64,000 nt of DNA from assembly GCA_963720675.1 (NCBI GenBank), contig CAVRGH010000005.1:339380-403379 (forward strand), given 5' to 3'. Shown in pieces: positions 53,075 through 62,124 of this stretch. Both the position numbers and the translations under genes were made by a program. The DNA is from JALHSW01 sp963720675 (GTDB lineage: Bacteria > Actinomycetota > Acidimicrobiia > IMCC26256 > PALSA-555). How positions within the stretch are numbered: position 1 is the stretch's first letter; each line of letters begins with the position of its first letter. Under the pieces are notes generated by a model. It made no database searches. It was not told the DNA's origin and was given only the letters and a program-made list of their open reading frames with translations.

Positions 53075-54243
53075 GTGAGTAGCCAGCCCTGTGCGATCGT
53101 CGGCATCGGTCAGACGAAGTACAAGAAGCGGCGCGACGACGTGTCGCTCCCCGGTCTCGTCCGCGAAGCCGCGCAGCGCGCGCTCGACGACGCCGGCATG
53201 ACCTGGACCGACATCGACGCCGTGGTGCTCGGCAAGGCACCCGACCCGTTCGAGGGCGTCATGATGCCGGAGCTGAGCATGGCCGACGCCCTCGGTGGCG
53301 CCGGCAAGCCGATGATGCGCGTGCACACCGCCGGCAGCGTCGGTGGCTCCACCGCCATCGTCGCCGCGCACCTCGTCGAGATGGGCATCCACGACCGCGT
53401 CCTCACCGTCGCGTACGAGAAGCAGGCCGAGGGCAACGCCCAGTGGGGCCTCGCCGGTGGCCGTTCCGGCGGCATGGGCGCGGGCGGCATCTTCGCCCCG
53501 TGGATGCGCAGCTACATCCAGCGCTCGGGCTCGCCCGAGGACATCGGCTGGAAGGTCGCGGTCAAGGACCGTCAGAACGCGTTGAAGAACCCGTACGCGC
53601 ACCTGCAGCTCAAGGACATCTCGATCGAGAAGGTCAAGGAGTCCCCGATGCTGTGGGAGCCGGTGCACTTCCTCGAGTCGTGCCCGTCCTCCGACGGCGC
53701 GTGCGCGATGGTGCTCACCAACGAGGCGGGGGCCAAGAAGGCGCCGAAGCCGCCGGCGTGGGTGCTCGCCACCGCGATGCGCAGCGAGCTCGGCACGTTC
53801 CCGGGCCGCGACACGGTGCGCCCGCAGGCCGGGGTCGAGTGCGCGCACGCGCTCTACGACGCGGCCGGCATCACCAAGCCCGCGCGAGCAGATCGACGTC
53901 GCCGAGATCTACGTGCCGTTCTCCTGGTACGAGCCGATGTGGCTCGAGGGCCACGACATCGCCGGCCCGGGCGAGGGCTGGAAGATGACCGAGTCGGGGG
54001 CGACCGCAGATCACCGGCGACTTCCCGGTGAACGCTTCGGGTGGCGTGCTCTCGTCGAACCCGATCGGTGCGTCGGGGATGATCCGCTTCGCCGAGGCCG
54101 CGCTGCAGGTGCGGGGCGAGGCGGGCGAGCACCAGGTCGAGGGCGCCACCGTCGGCATGGGCCACGCCTACGGCGGTGCCGCGCAGTACTTCGCGATGTG
54201 GATCGTCGGCTCCTCGCTCGACGCGGTCACCGCGAAGCAGTAG
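53075..54243 (+). CDS. ltp3: Thiolase-fold lipid-transfer protein, Ltp3-like, frameshifted
   Basis: About 389 residues. CAIVGIGQTKYKKRRDDVSLPGLVREAAQRALDDAGM is the thiolase start; VHTAGSVGGSTAIVAAHLVEMG has no Cys at the usual nucleophile place; GAGGIFAPWMRSYIQRSG and FLESCPSSDGACAMVLTNE follow. Breaks near 53883 (inserted C, GCG-C-GAG) and 54008 divide it; the repaired chain has IDVAEIYVPFSWYEPMWLEGHDIAGPGEGW and NASGGVLSSNPIGASGMIRFAE with the GHAYGGA loop. GTG at 53075 follows GGAAGG by nine bases. It probably pairs with the Ltp4-like chain. Confidence 0.8.
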
Positions 54244-54253
54244 TCGAGGTCTC

Positions 54254-55503
54254 GTGACGGCGACCCTCGACGACACCACACCCCAGCTCGAGGCGTTCCG
54301 CGACGAGGTCCACGCGTGGCTCGAGGCCAACGCCAAGCGCCGCCGTCACGACACGAGCGAGTTCAAGCAGCGCGTCTCGGCCACGAGCCAGTCGCGTGAC
54401 GACGAGCTCGAGCACGTCGAGGCGTGCAAGGACTGGCAGCGCAAGATCCACGACGCCGGGTTCGCGGGCATCGCGGTCCCGACGGAGTACGGCGGGCGCG
54501 GCGGCACCCCGGCCGAGGCAGCGCATCTTCCAGCAGGAGGCGGCGCGCGTACGAGGTCGACACCGGCGTCTTCTCCGTCGGCCTCGCGATGGTCGTGCCC
54601 ACCCTGCTCGCGCTACGGCACCGAGGAGCAGAAGCTCGCCCACATCCCCGCGATGCTGCGCGGCGAGAACGTGTGGTGCCAGCTCTTCAGCGAGCCGGGC
54701 GCGGGCTCGGACCTCGCGGGCCTCACCACCCGGGCCGAGCTGGACGGCGAGTCCTGGATCGTCAACGGCCAGAAGGTCTGGAACTCCTTCGCGCACGTCG
54801 CCGAGTGGGGCATCCTCCTCGCCCGCACCGACTGGGACGTCCCCAAGCACCGCGGCATCACGTACTTCCTCGTCGACATGCGCTCCGAGGGCGTCGACGT
54901 GCGCCCGCTGCGCCAGATCACCGGCGTCGCGCACTTCAACGAGACGTTCCTCACCGACGTGCACATCCCGGCCGAGAACGTGGTCGGCGAGGTGAACGGC
55001 GGGTGGGGCGTCACCCAGGTGACGCTGATGTCCGAGCGCGTGCTCATCGGCGGCTGGCATGGGCCTCGGCTTCCGCGACTTCGTGGAGCTGGCGCGCCAC
55101 TACGACAGGACCGGTGACCCCGAGATCCGCCAGCAGCTCGCCAAGTCGTACACGCGCAGTGAGCTGTTGCGCTGGCTCGGCGAGCGCGCGCGTGCCGCGA
55201 TCAAGGCGGGCAAGCCGATGGGTCCGGAGAGCTCGGTCGCGAAGCTCGCGATCTCCCAGCAGGTGTTCGAGAACGGGAACCTCGCGCTCGCGATCGAGGG
55301 CGCCGACGCGATGCTCTACTCCGACGACGCGTTCGAGCACGGGTTCTGGCAGCAGCAGTTCCTCGGCCAGTGGGGGATCCGCATCGGCGGCGGCACCGAG
55401 CAGGTGCAGCGCAACATCCTCGGTGAGCGGATGCTCGGGCTGCCCGCCCGAGGCGCGGCCCGACAAGACCGAACCCTTCCGGGACATCCCCAAGAACGCG
55501 TGA
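54254..55503 (+). pseudogene. Acyl-CoA dehydrogenase, at least five frameshifts
   Basis: A full FadE can be joined from three frames: MTATLDDTTPQLEAFRDEVHAWLEANA, GFAGIAVPTEYGGRGGTPAE, RIFQQEAA then YEVDTGVFSVGLAMVVPTLL, RYGTEEQKLAHIPAMLRGENVWCQLFSEPGAGSDLAGL, VNGQKVWNS, MGLGFRDFVELARHYDRTG, and FLGQWGIRIGGGTEQVQRNILGERMLGLP. Extra bases sit near 54526, 54549, 54610, 55063 and 55449, all in GC-rich words. The repaired protein has about 415 residues. It should introduce a double bond into an acyl-CoA of the operon's pathway. I suspect sequencing errors rather than decay. Confidence 0.75.
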
Positions 55504-56307
55504 GCGACATCGCCCTCGTCGTCACCGACCTCGACGGCACGCTGTGGTGGGGGTGGAACGAGACCCACCTGAGCACCGTCGAGGCGTGGCACACGCTCGA
55601 GGCGAACGGGATCCCGGTGCTGGTCGCGACGGGTCGACGGGTGCATTCGACCGCGCGAGCCGCTCGGTGCGCTGGGGCTGGCGCCGCCGGCCGTCGTCAT
55701 GAATGGCGCACTCGTTCTGGACCTCGCGACCGACGAGCGCTTCCACCTGCACGACTTCGGCGCCGAGGCTGCGACCGCGGTGCTCGCGGCGTTCCGGGCC
55801 GCCGACCTCGAGCCGTGCGTCTACGTCCAGCACGACGATGCCGACGTGTACCTCGGTGACGATCCGTCGACGCACGCGCTGCACGTCGCGGAGCTCGGCG
55901 TGGGCGCGCGGCCGTTCGATCTGGAGGTCGCGGTCGCCACCACGCCCGTGCTCATGTTCGGCATCATGGGCCATCCCGACGCGCCGTTCGCCGAGGTCGA
56001 GCGGGCGCTCGACGGGATCGCCGAGGTCCACGTCGCGCCGTCCGACCAGTACGGCGGGTTCTCGTGCACCGCGACGCCGATCGGGCTCTCGAAGTGGGTC
56101 GGGGTCGAGGTGTACTGCGAACGGCACGGCATCGACTCGTCTCGTGTGCTCGCGATCGGCGACGGGCCGAACGACCTCGAGCTGTTGGAGCGCGCGGCGA
56201 TCGGGGTCGTGCCGGAAGACGGTCAGTCGGCCGCACTCGCGGTCGCCGACGTGGTCGTCCCCTCGCCGCGCGACGGCGGGTGGGCGAAGATCCTCGATCT
56301 CGTCTGA
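55500..56307 (+). CDS. HAD-superfamily hydrolase (Cof-like), frameshifted
   Basis: About 268 residues. VVTDLDGTLWWGWNETHLSTVEAWHTLEANGIPVLVATGRR holds motif I (DLDGT) and the Cof-type ATGR motif; VMNGALVLD follows. One inserted C near 55655 (GCG-C-GAG) shifts the frame. GIDSSRVLAIGDGPNDLELLERA is motifs III-IV. The GTG overlaps the FadE stop (GTGA). Such enzymes remove phosphate from sugars, nucleotides or cofactors; damage control is possible. Its place at the end of an acyl-CoA operon is unexplained. Confidence 0.8.
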
Positions 56308-56309
56308 CT

Positions 56310-56322
56310 GAGGGACTCCCTC
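56310..56322. terminator. Short hairpin between convergent genes
   Basis: GAGGG-ACT-CCCTC lies between the HAD gene stop and the minus-strand hypothetical stop. Confidence 0.35.
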
Positions 56323-56332
56323 GCGCGACCGA

Positions 56333-56702
56333 TCAGCTGGCGACGGGCCAGCCTCGGTCGCGCAGCGCGTCGAGGACGACGGTGGCGTCGGTCGGCCAGA
56401 ACACGAGGTCGTCGCCGCGCTCGTCGCCCTCGAGGAACGAGACCCCGTTCCCGAGCGCGCCGCGTCGCACGACGATCGAGGTGACGTGCTCGCGGTGCAC
56501 CTCGTAGTCCTCGAACAGCCCGCCGGGTCGGCTCCGCCAGAGGGCCGCACTCGACGCGACGCGCGAGCTCGGCCATCGGCCACGCCGTCTGCACCGCACC
56601 GATCCAGGCGCCGCCCCGGGCCACGTAGGCGGGCTCGCCGTCGAACCGCCAGTTCACATCCGCCACATGCACACTCACCTGCCACATATCGGCAGGAGGC
56701 AC
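56333..56702 (-). CDS. Hypothetical protein, frameshifted
   Basis: A small protein of about 122 residues that I do not recognise. MWQVSVHVADVNWRFDGEPAYVARGGAWIGAVQTAWPMAELARRVECG lies in one frame and LFEDYEVHREHVTSIVVRRGALGNGVSFLEGDERGDDLVFWPTDATVVLDALRDRGWPVAS in another; the break is near 56530. Each part has the codon bias of the neighbours, and the two fit end to end. It looks like an alpha/beta domain with many aromatic residues. The start may be GTG 56702 or ATG 56687. Confidence 0.5.
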
Positions 56703-56779
56703 GCTTCGCTGAAGCCGGCCTCGGCAACCGTCCGAGCAGAGCCCGATCCCGAGCCACGCGGGCTCTACGTTGGAGGGGA

Positions 56780-59185
56780 GTGAGTGCGCTCCGGGAGCTG
56801 CGGGTCATCGAGATCGGCGGGGGTGCGGGCGCGGCGTACGCCACCAAGCTGCTGGCCGACCTGGGCGCCGACGTCTGCAAGGTCGAGCCGCCCGGGGGCG
56901 ATCCGCTCCGCCACGACGACGTCACCTCCGGCGGGCTGCTGTTCCACTTCCTCAACGGGGGCAAGCGCAGCGCGGCGATCGACCTGGCGAGCGAGGAGGG
57001 CCGGGCCTGGCTGCACCGGGCCGTGGCCGACGCCGACGTGATCGTCGAGAGCCTGGGCGCCCGGGGCCTGGAGCGCATCGGGATCGACCTCGCCCGCCTC
57101 CGGATCGAGCAACCCGTCCTCTCTCTTGTGCGGATCTCCGACTTCGGCCAGCGGGGGCCCTATTCGGAGCTGCGGATGAGCGGCCTCACGCTCCAGGCCT
57201 CCGCCGGCTGGGTGAGTGCCCACGGGATCCCGGGCCTCGACCCGGTCCAGGTCGGCGGCCACATCCACGAGCTGACGGCCGGGACGTTCGCCGCCGCGGC
57301 CGCACTCACCGCGGTGCGGGCCGCGATCCGCGGTGGCGAGCCCGTCGACGTCGACCTCTCGGTGCAGGAGTGCCTCATCGGCACGCTCGCGTACCCGATG
57401 CTCGTGATCGAGGACATGCTCGGTGCGGGCCTGCCGGCGCCGACCGCGCGCCACTTCCCGCTGCCGGGCATCCAGCGGTGCCGCGACGGGTGGGTGGGCA
57501 TCAACGCGCTCACCGGCCAGCACTTCCAGGACGCGTGCGTGATGCTCGAGGTCGAGGAGTTCGCCGAGCGTCAGCCGGAGCTCGCGGCCGGTGGCCCGCT
57601 GCTGGAGGAGTTCTTCGCGAAGGTGCGGCCCTGGCTGCTCGAGCGCGACGCACAGGACATCGTCGAGCTGAGCCAGGCGTTCCGCGTCCCCGCCGCGCCC
57701 GTCGGCGACGGCCCGATGATGCTCGACTACTCGCAGTTCCGCTCCCGGGACTTCTTCCTGCGCGCGCCGCTGGGTGGCGATCAGGATGGTGAACGGGACG
57801 CGACGATGCCGGGCGCGCCGTACCGGTTGAGCGTGACGCCGTCGGAGCGCCGCGGGCCGGCGCCGGCCGTCGGCGAGATCGGTCCGCCGGCCCCGCCGCG
57901 CGGCGCGCTGCTCGGCGACCCGGTCGCGCCCGATGAGCTGCCGTTCGCCGGGCTGAAGGTGCTCGACCTCGGGTCGTTCTGGGCGGGCCCGTACTGCACG
58001 ATGTACCTCGGCGCGTTCGGGGCCGACGTGATCAAGGTCGAGTCCACCCGTCGCCCCGACGGCTTCCGCTTCTCCGGCGCGGTGCCCGAGATGGGGGAGG
58101 ACTGGTACGAGCGCGGCGGCGTGTTCGCCTCGACGAACCTCGACAAGCGCGAGGTCACCCTCGAGCTCTCCACCGACGAGGGCAAGGCGCTGCTCCTGCG
58201 GCTCGTCGCGCAGGCCGACGTCGTGCTCGAGAACTACTCGGCCCGGGTCGTCGAGCAGTTCGGCATCGGGTACGAGGAGCTCTGCAAGGTCACGCCGAAC
58301 ATCATCATGGTGCGCATGCCCGGCTTCGGCCTCGTGGGCCCGTGGCGCGACTACGTCGGCTGGGCGATGGTGATCGAGCAGGCGACGGGCATGGCGAGCG
58401 TGACCGGTCCGCCCGACCGCCCGATGCACCCCGGCGGCCTGGCCGACCCGGTGATCGGCATGCACGCCGCGGTCGCGCTGCAGGCCGCGATCACGCACCG
58501 CGAGCACACCGGCGAGGGCCAGCTCATCGAGGTCGCGCAGCTCGAGACCGGCGCGAACCTCACCGCCGAGCTGGTGCTCGAGTGGTCGGTGCGCGGTCGC
58601 CGCGTCGAGCGGCAGGGGAACCGCGACCCGCGCCTCGCGCCCCAGGGCGTCTATCCATGTGCTTCCGAAGGCGAAGCCGGAGGAGCAGCAGGAAAGGAAT
58701 GGGTCGCGCTGTCGGTGCAGACCGACGAGCAGTGGCACGCGCTGTGCGACGTGATGGAGCGTGCCGACTGGGCTGCCGATCCCGGCCTCGCCTCGCTCGC
58801 GGGCCGCACGCAGCGCCACGACGAGCTCGACGCCGGCATCGCCGAGTGGACGAGCGTGCAGTCGCCCGCCGAGGTGGTCGTCGCGCTGCGCCTCGCCGGC
58901 CTGCCCGTCGCCCCCGTGCTCTCGGTGCCGAGGATGTACGACGACCCGCAGCTCGTCGCCCGCGGCTACTACCAGGAGCTCGACCACGAACGGGTGGGCG
59001 TCCGCCGCTATCCCGGCTGGCCGGTCCAGTTCTCGTTCACCGACCAGCACCACTTCCGCGGCGCCCCGACCCTCGGCCAGCACAACCGAGAGATCCTCAC
59101 CGAGGACCTCGAGCTCACCGACGCCGAGGTCGACGCCCTGGCCGAGCGCGGCGTCATCGGCACGAAGATGCAGACACCCGGCTGA
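56780..59185 (+). CDS. Double-domain CaiB/BaiF family CoA-transferase
   Basis: An 801-residue protein holding two class III CoA-transferase units. Unit 1 (about 1-350): ELRVIEIGGGAGAAYATKLLADLGADVCKVEPPGGDPLR, GGHIHELTAGTFAAAA. Unit 2 (about 390-800): FAGLKVLDLGSFWAGPYCTMYLGAFGADVIKVES, GGLADPVIGMHAAVALQAAI. Unit 2 has Asp at the catalytic position; unit 1 reads Glu (HEL). A Pro-rich linker joins them. Near residue 630 an extra Ala/Gly/Glu stretch is encoded by a palindrome. The start is GTG, right after GGAGGGGA. It resembles the long Rv1866-type actinobacterial proteins. Substrate unknown. Confidence 0.85.
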   Translation: MSALRELRVIEIGGGAGAAYATKLLADLGADVCKVEPPGGDPLRHDDVTSGGLLFHFLNGGKRSAAIDLASEEGRAWLHRAVADADVIVESLGARGLERIGIDLARLRIEQPVLSLVRISDFGQRGPYSELRMSGLTLQASAGWVSAHGIPGLDPVQVGGHIHELTAGTFAAAAALTAVRAAIRGGEPVDVDLSVQECLIGTLAYPMLVIEDMLGAGLPAPTARHFPLPGIQRCRDGWVGINALTGQHFQDACVMLEVEEFAERQPELAAGGPLLEEFFAKVRPWLLERDAQDIVELSQAFRVPAAPVGDGPMMLDYSQFRSRDFFLRAPLGGDQDGERDATMPGAPYRLSVTPSERRGPAPAVGEIGPPAPPRGALLGDPVAPDELPFAGLKVLDLGSFWAGPYCTMYLGAFGADVIKVESTRRPDGFRFSGAVPEMGEDWYERGGVFASTNLDKREVTLELSTDEGKALLLRLVAQADVVLENYSARVVEQFGIGYEELCKVTPNIIMVRMPGFGLVGPWRDYVGWAMVIEQATGMASVTGPPDRPMHPGGLADPVIGMHAAVALQAAITHREHTGEGQLIEVAQLETGANLTAELVLEWSVRGRRVERQGNRDPRLAPQGVYPCASEGEAGGAAGKEWVALSVQTDEQWHALCDVMERADWAADPGLASLAGRTQRHDELDAGIAEWTSVQSPAEVVVALRLAGLPVAPVLSVPRMYDDPQLVARGYYQELDHERVGVRRYPGWPVQFSFTDQHHFRGAPTLGQHNREILTEDLELTDAEVDALAERGVIGTKMQTPG

Positions 59186-59215
59186 GCCCGGCTACCCGGA
59201 ACACGAGCGGCGGCC

Positions 59216-60486
59216 TCATGCCGCGGCGGGCCTTCGGCGGCCGTTCGGGTTGGACTGCGGGGGATCGAGGCGGCGGGTGCCGTCGTCGTCTTCGTGGAGG
59301 TGCCAGCCCTTGGTCTTGAGGGTGTGGTGGTGTCGGCAGAGGCCGTCGGTGTTCTCGGCGGTGGAGTCGCCGCCGTCGCTGACGGCCCGGTGGTGGTCGT
59401 GCTCGAGGCGCTGGGCCCGGCCGCAGGCGGTGATCGTGCAGACCGGGTCGCGGGCGTCGAGGAGCTGGTGCAGGGCGGCGACCATCTTGCGGCCGGGGCG
59501 GGCGAAGGTCTTGACGTCGCGGCCGTCCTCGACGAGCACCGTGAGGATCGCGTCGCCCAGCAGCGACCGGGCGTGCTCGACGGCCACGGGGCCGACGCCG
59601 GGGATCTCGCAGCGCTCGCTCCGCCCGTCGCTCGGCCCGTCGCTCTGGGCGTCGTCTCCACCGACCAGCCGGTCGACGTCGACGTGGACGACGACGTGGT
59701 CGCGGGTCTTGGCTCGGCCCCGCGGCTTGGTGGCCACGGCTGCTGAGCCGTCGCGGGCGGCGCGCATCGCGCCGAGGAACCCGTCGAAGGCGATCGCGTC
59801 GGGCGTGTCCGCGCTCGCCGCCCGTTCGAGTGCGTGCCTGCTTCGAGGCCCGGTCCCACGCGGCGTCGTCGAACGGGGCGAGGCACGCCTCGATCTCCGC
59901 GCCGAGCGCTACCGGCCCCTGGAGCTGGAGGTTCCAGATGCCGTCACGCGTGATCCAGCGGCGCCGGCTCCGATCCCGATGGATCTTCGCCGCCCGCTCC
60001 GCGGCGTCGGCCGCGTGGGCGAGCACCCGGCGCGTCTCGTCGCGTGCGGCCCGCAGGCCCTCACGCTGCGCGGTGCCGAGCACCCGCTGCTCCGCGAGCT
60101 CGCCGCCCACCTCGGCCGCGGCGGTGACCTCTCGGGCCACCGACAACGACAACGAGCCCGACCGCAACGCCGCGTCGGTGCTGCCGCACTCCGGCAGGGC
60201 GTCGGCCACCTGCAGCGCGTCGCGGGCCGGACCGATCCCGGAACCCGACACGTCGGCCAGCCACTCCGCCGGCGAGAGCGCCGGCGACCCGGGCCGCCGC
60301 GTCGGACTGCCACACCCCGGTCTCCACGCACCGCTGCGCGTAGAGCGCCTTCGCCACCGCGGCGAGGCGCTCGACCTCCGCGGCCTGGTGGACGCGGCGG
60401 AGCGCGTCGCGCCCCTCGACGCACCTGGCGTCGAGGTCGGCCACGACTGCTCGTAGCTCAGCGACGGTTCGCTCCCACCGGTCCAT
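59216..60486 (-). CDS. DUF222/13E12-family HNH endonuclease-like protein, frameshifted
   Basis: About 422 residues. MDRWERTVAELRAVVADLDARC and VWQSDAAARVAG start it; SPAEWLADVSGSGIGPARDALQVADALPE, SGSLSLSVAREVTAAAEV and the C-terminal HNH CTITACGRAQRLEHDHHRAVSDGGDSTAENTDGLCRHHHTLKTKG complete the 13E12-repeat pattern. Breaks near 60265 and 59840 divide it. These proteins are multicopy in actinobacterial genomes and resemble mobile intron or repair nucleases; the function is not established. It converges with the CoA-transferase. Confidence 0.8.
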
Positions 60487-60596
60487 GTCCCCACGATCGC
60501 AGGGGGGTGTGACAGCTACGATTCCGCGCGTTTCCGCAGGTCAGAGGGTTGCGGCGCCGAATCGTGCTCGAAGCCGCGTGCTGACGATCCGCACCC

Positions 60597-61325
60597 ATGG
60601 GCCGGGCGAAGCACGCGATCGGCAACGCCCTCGAGCGCCGGGGCTATCGGCTCCGGAAGATCGAGCACCTGCCTGACCGGGCGTTCGCCCGGCAGGAGCA
60701 GGAGATCTGGGACGCCCACGACGCGCAGACCCTCGACGAGGCCGTCGCCCTCGAGGAGAAGTACCGGGCGCCCGTGCTCGGCGACATGCGGGTCTACGAC
60801 CTCGTCGAGATGCTGAGCCAGTGCATCGACCCGATGGACAAGGGCCTCGGGACCACGAGCCAGCTCGTCCACTCCCTGCAGGCGGTCGACGGCCTCGCGG
60901 ATGCCGGCGTCACCGACCCCGACCTCGTCCTCGCCGCGCTGCTCCACGACGTGGGGAAGCTGCTGCTGCTCCTCGGCGAGGACCCCGCCAACGTCTCCAG
61001 CGGCAACCGGCCGCTCGCCCCGCTCGAGCCCGGCGCCGGGTTCGATGCGTGCACGTTCCAATGGAACCACGACGAGTTCGGGTACTCACGGTTCCGGGAG
61101 CACGTGCCCGACCACGTCGCCTGGCTGATCCGGTACCACAGCGCGCACATGCACCTGGCGCGCGACCTGATGGACGAGCGCGACCGTGACTACCACGACC
61201 GCTACTACGAGGTGTTCCGCACCGCCGACATCACGTCGAAGTCGGCGTACCAGCTGCCGCGGACAAGGCTCGCCGATCACCGCGAGCTCCTCGAGGACAC
61301 GTTCCCCGAGCCGATCCCGTTCTGA
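60597..61325 (+). CDS. HD-domain di-iron oxygenase-like protein (inositol-oxygenase type)
   Basis: A 242-residue protein. SQLVHSLQAVDGLADAG, LVLAALLHDVGKLLLLLGED (HD near residue 117), FQWNHDEFGYSRF, and VAWLIRYHSAHMHLARDLMD with later RDYHDRYY match the ligand pattern of myo-inositol oxygenase and PhnZ, mixed-valent HD di-iron oxygenases. Those cleave a C-C or C-P bond using oxygen. The substrate here is unknown. It diverges from the DUF222 protein and converges with the ABC exporter. The first 70 residues are variable. Confidence 0.82.
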   Translation: MGRAKHAIGNALERRGYRLRKIEHLPDRAFARQEQEIWDAHDAQTLDEAVALEEKYRAPVLGDMRVYDLVEMLSQCIDPMDKGLGTTSQLVHSLQAVDGLADAGVTDPDLVLAALLHDVGKLLLLLGEDPANVSSGNRPLAPLEPGAGFDACTFQWNHDEFGYSRFREHVPDHVAWLIRYHSAHMHLARDLMDERDRDYHDRYYEVFRTADITSKSAYQLPRTRLADHRELLEDTFPEPIPF

Positions 61326-61347
61326 GGAGCCCCCTCCCGGACGCCGG

Positions 61348-62124
61348 TCAGAGCCAGCCGGTCTTGTGCTGGTCGAAGCGGAAGAAGCGCAGCGCGATGA
61401 AGGTGAACGCGACCGTCATCGCTGCCAAGACGCCGACGGGCACGGCGACACCGTCGAACCCCTGACCGTCGAGGATCACCGAGCGGAACCCGCGGATGGC
61501 CCAATACGTGGGGGTGACGGGTGCGATCGTCTGCGCCCACCCGGGCAGCACGCTGAACGGCACCAGCGCGCCACCGATCGCGCCGAACAGCACCATGCCC
61601 ACGATGGCGAACGCGTTCGCCTGCTGCGCGGTGTGCGCGACCGCAGTCACGGCGACCCCGAGCAGCACGAAGCACACGGCGAGCGCGACCACGAGCGGGA
61701 CCATCGCGATCATCGGCCCCTTCACGTGGAGGTCGAAGAGTGGGATGGCGATCGCGAACGTCAGTGCGAACTGGGCGAGGCACATGCCGACGTGTGGGAT
61801 GGTCTTCCCGACGACGATCTCGAACGAGCTGGCCTGGCTCGCCCGCAGCCGGTCCCAGGTGGCGAGGCCGTACTCGCTGAAGAACGCGAAGCACGTGAGC
61901 GAGACGATGAAGAAGGCGCTGAGCACCGCTTGGCCCGGCACGACCTGCTCGGCCCCGTTCGCGCCGGGGTGCCCGCCCTGGGCGACCGCGGGCTGGAACG
62001 CCGGCTTGAGGAAGGCCATCGAGATGATCGGGAACGCGATCAGGACCATCACCGGCAGCGGATCCCGACGGATCAGCCGCAGCTCGTGGCCGAGGCCGAC
62101 GCCCATGCGTCGCAGCGAGCTCAT
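61348..62124 (-). CDS. ABC-2 type transporter permease
   Basis: A 258-residue membrane protein with six hydrophobic segments. MSSLRRMGVGLGHELRLIRRDPLPVMVLIAFPIISMAFL is the ABC-2 start; FGAIGGALVPFSVLPGWAQTIAPVTPTYWAIRGFRSVILDG is the diagnostic region before the last helix. The ATG overlaps the ATPase stop by four bases. With the ATPase it forms a drug- or lipid-type exporter, probably controlled by the divergent TetR protein. Confidence 0.9.
   Translation of the reverse strand: MSSLRRMGVGLGHELRLIRRDPLPVMVLIAFPIISMAFLKPAFQPAVAQGGHPGANGAEQVVPGQAVLSAFFIVSLTCFAFFSEYGLATWDRLRASQASSFEIVVGKTIPHVGMCLAQFALTFAIAIPLFDLHVKGPMIAMVPLVVALAVCFVLLGVAVTAVAHTAQQANAFAIVGMVLFGAIGGALVPFSVLPGWAQTIAPVTPTYWAIRGFRSVILDGQGFDGVAVPVGVLAAMTVAFTFIALRFFRFDQHKTGWL

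Noticed and set aside
59216..60486. A homing endonuclease or mobile intron
   Set aside because: The DUF222 N-terminal domain with a C-terminal HNH is the common 13E12-type chromosomal protein; no split host gene or terminal repeats surround it.
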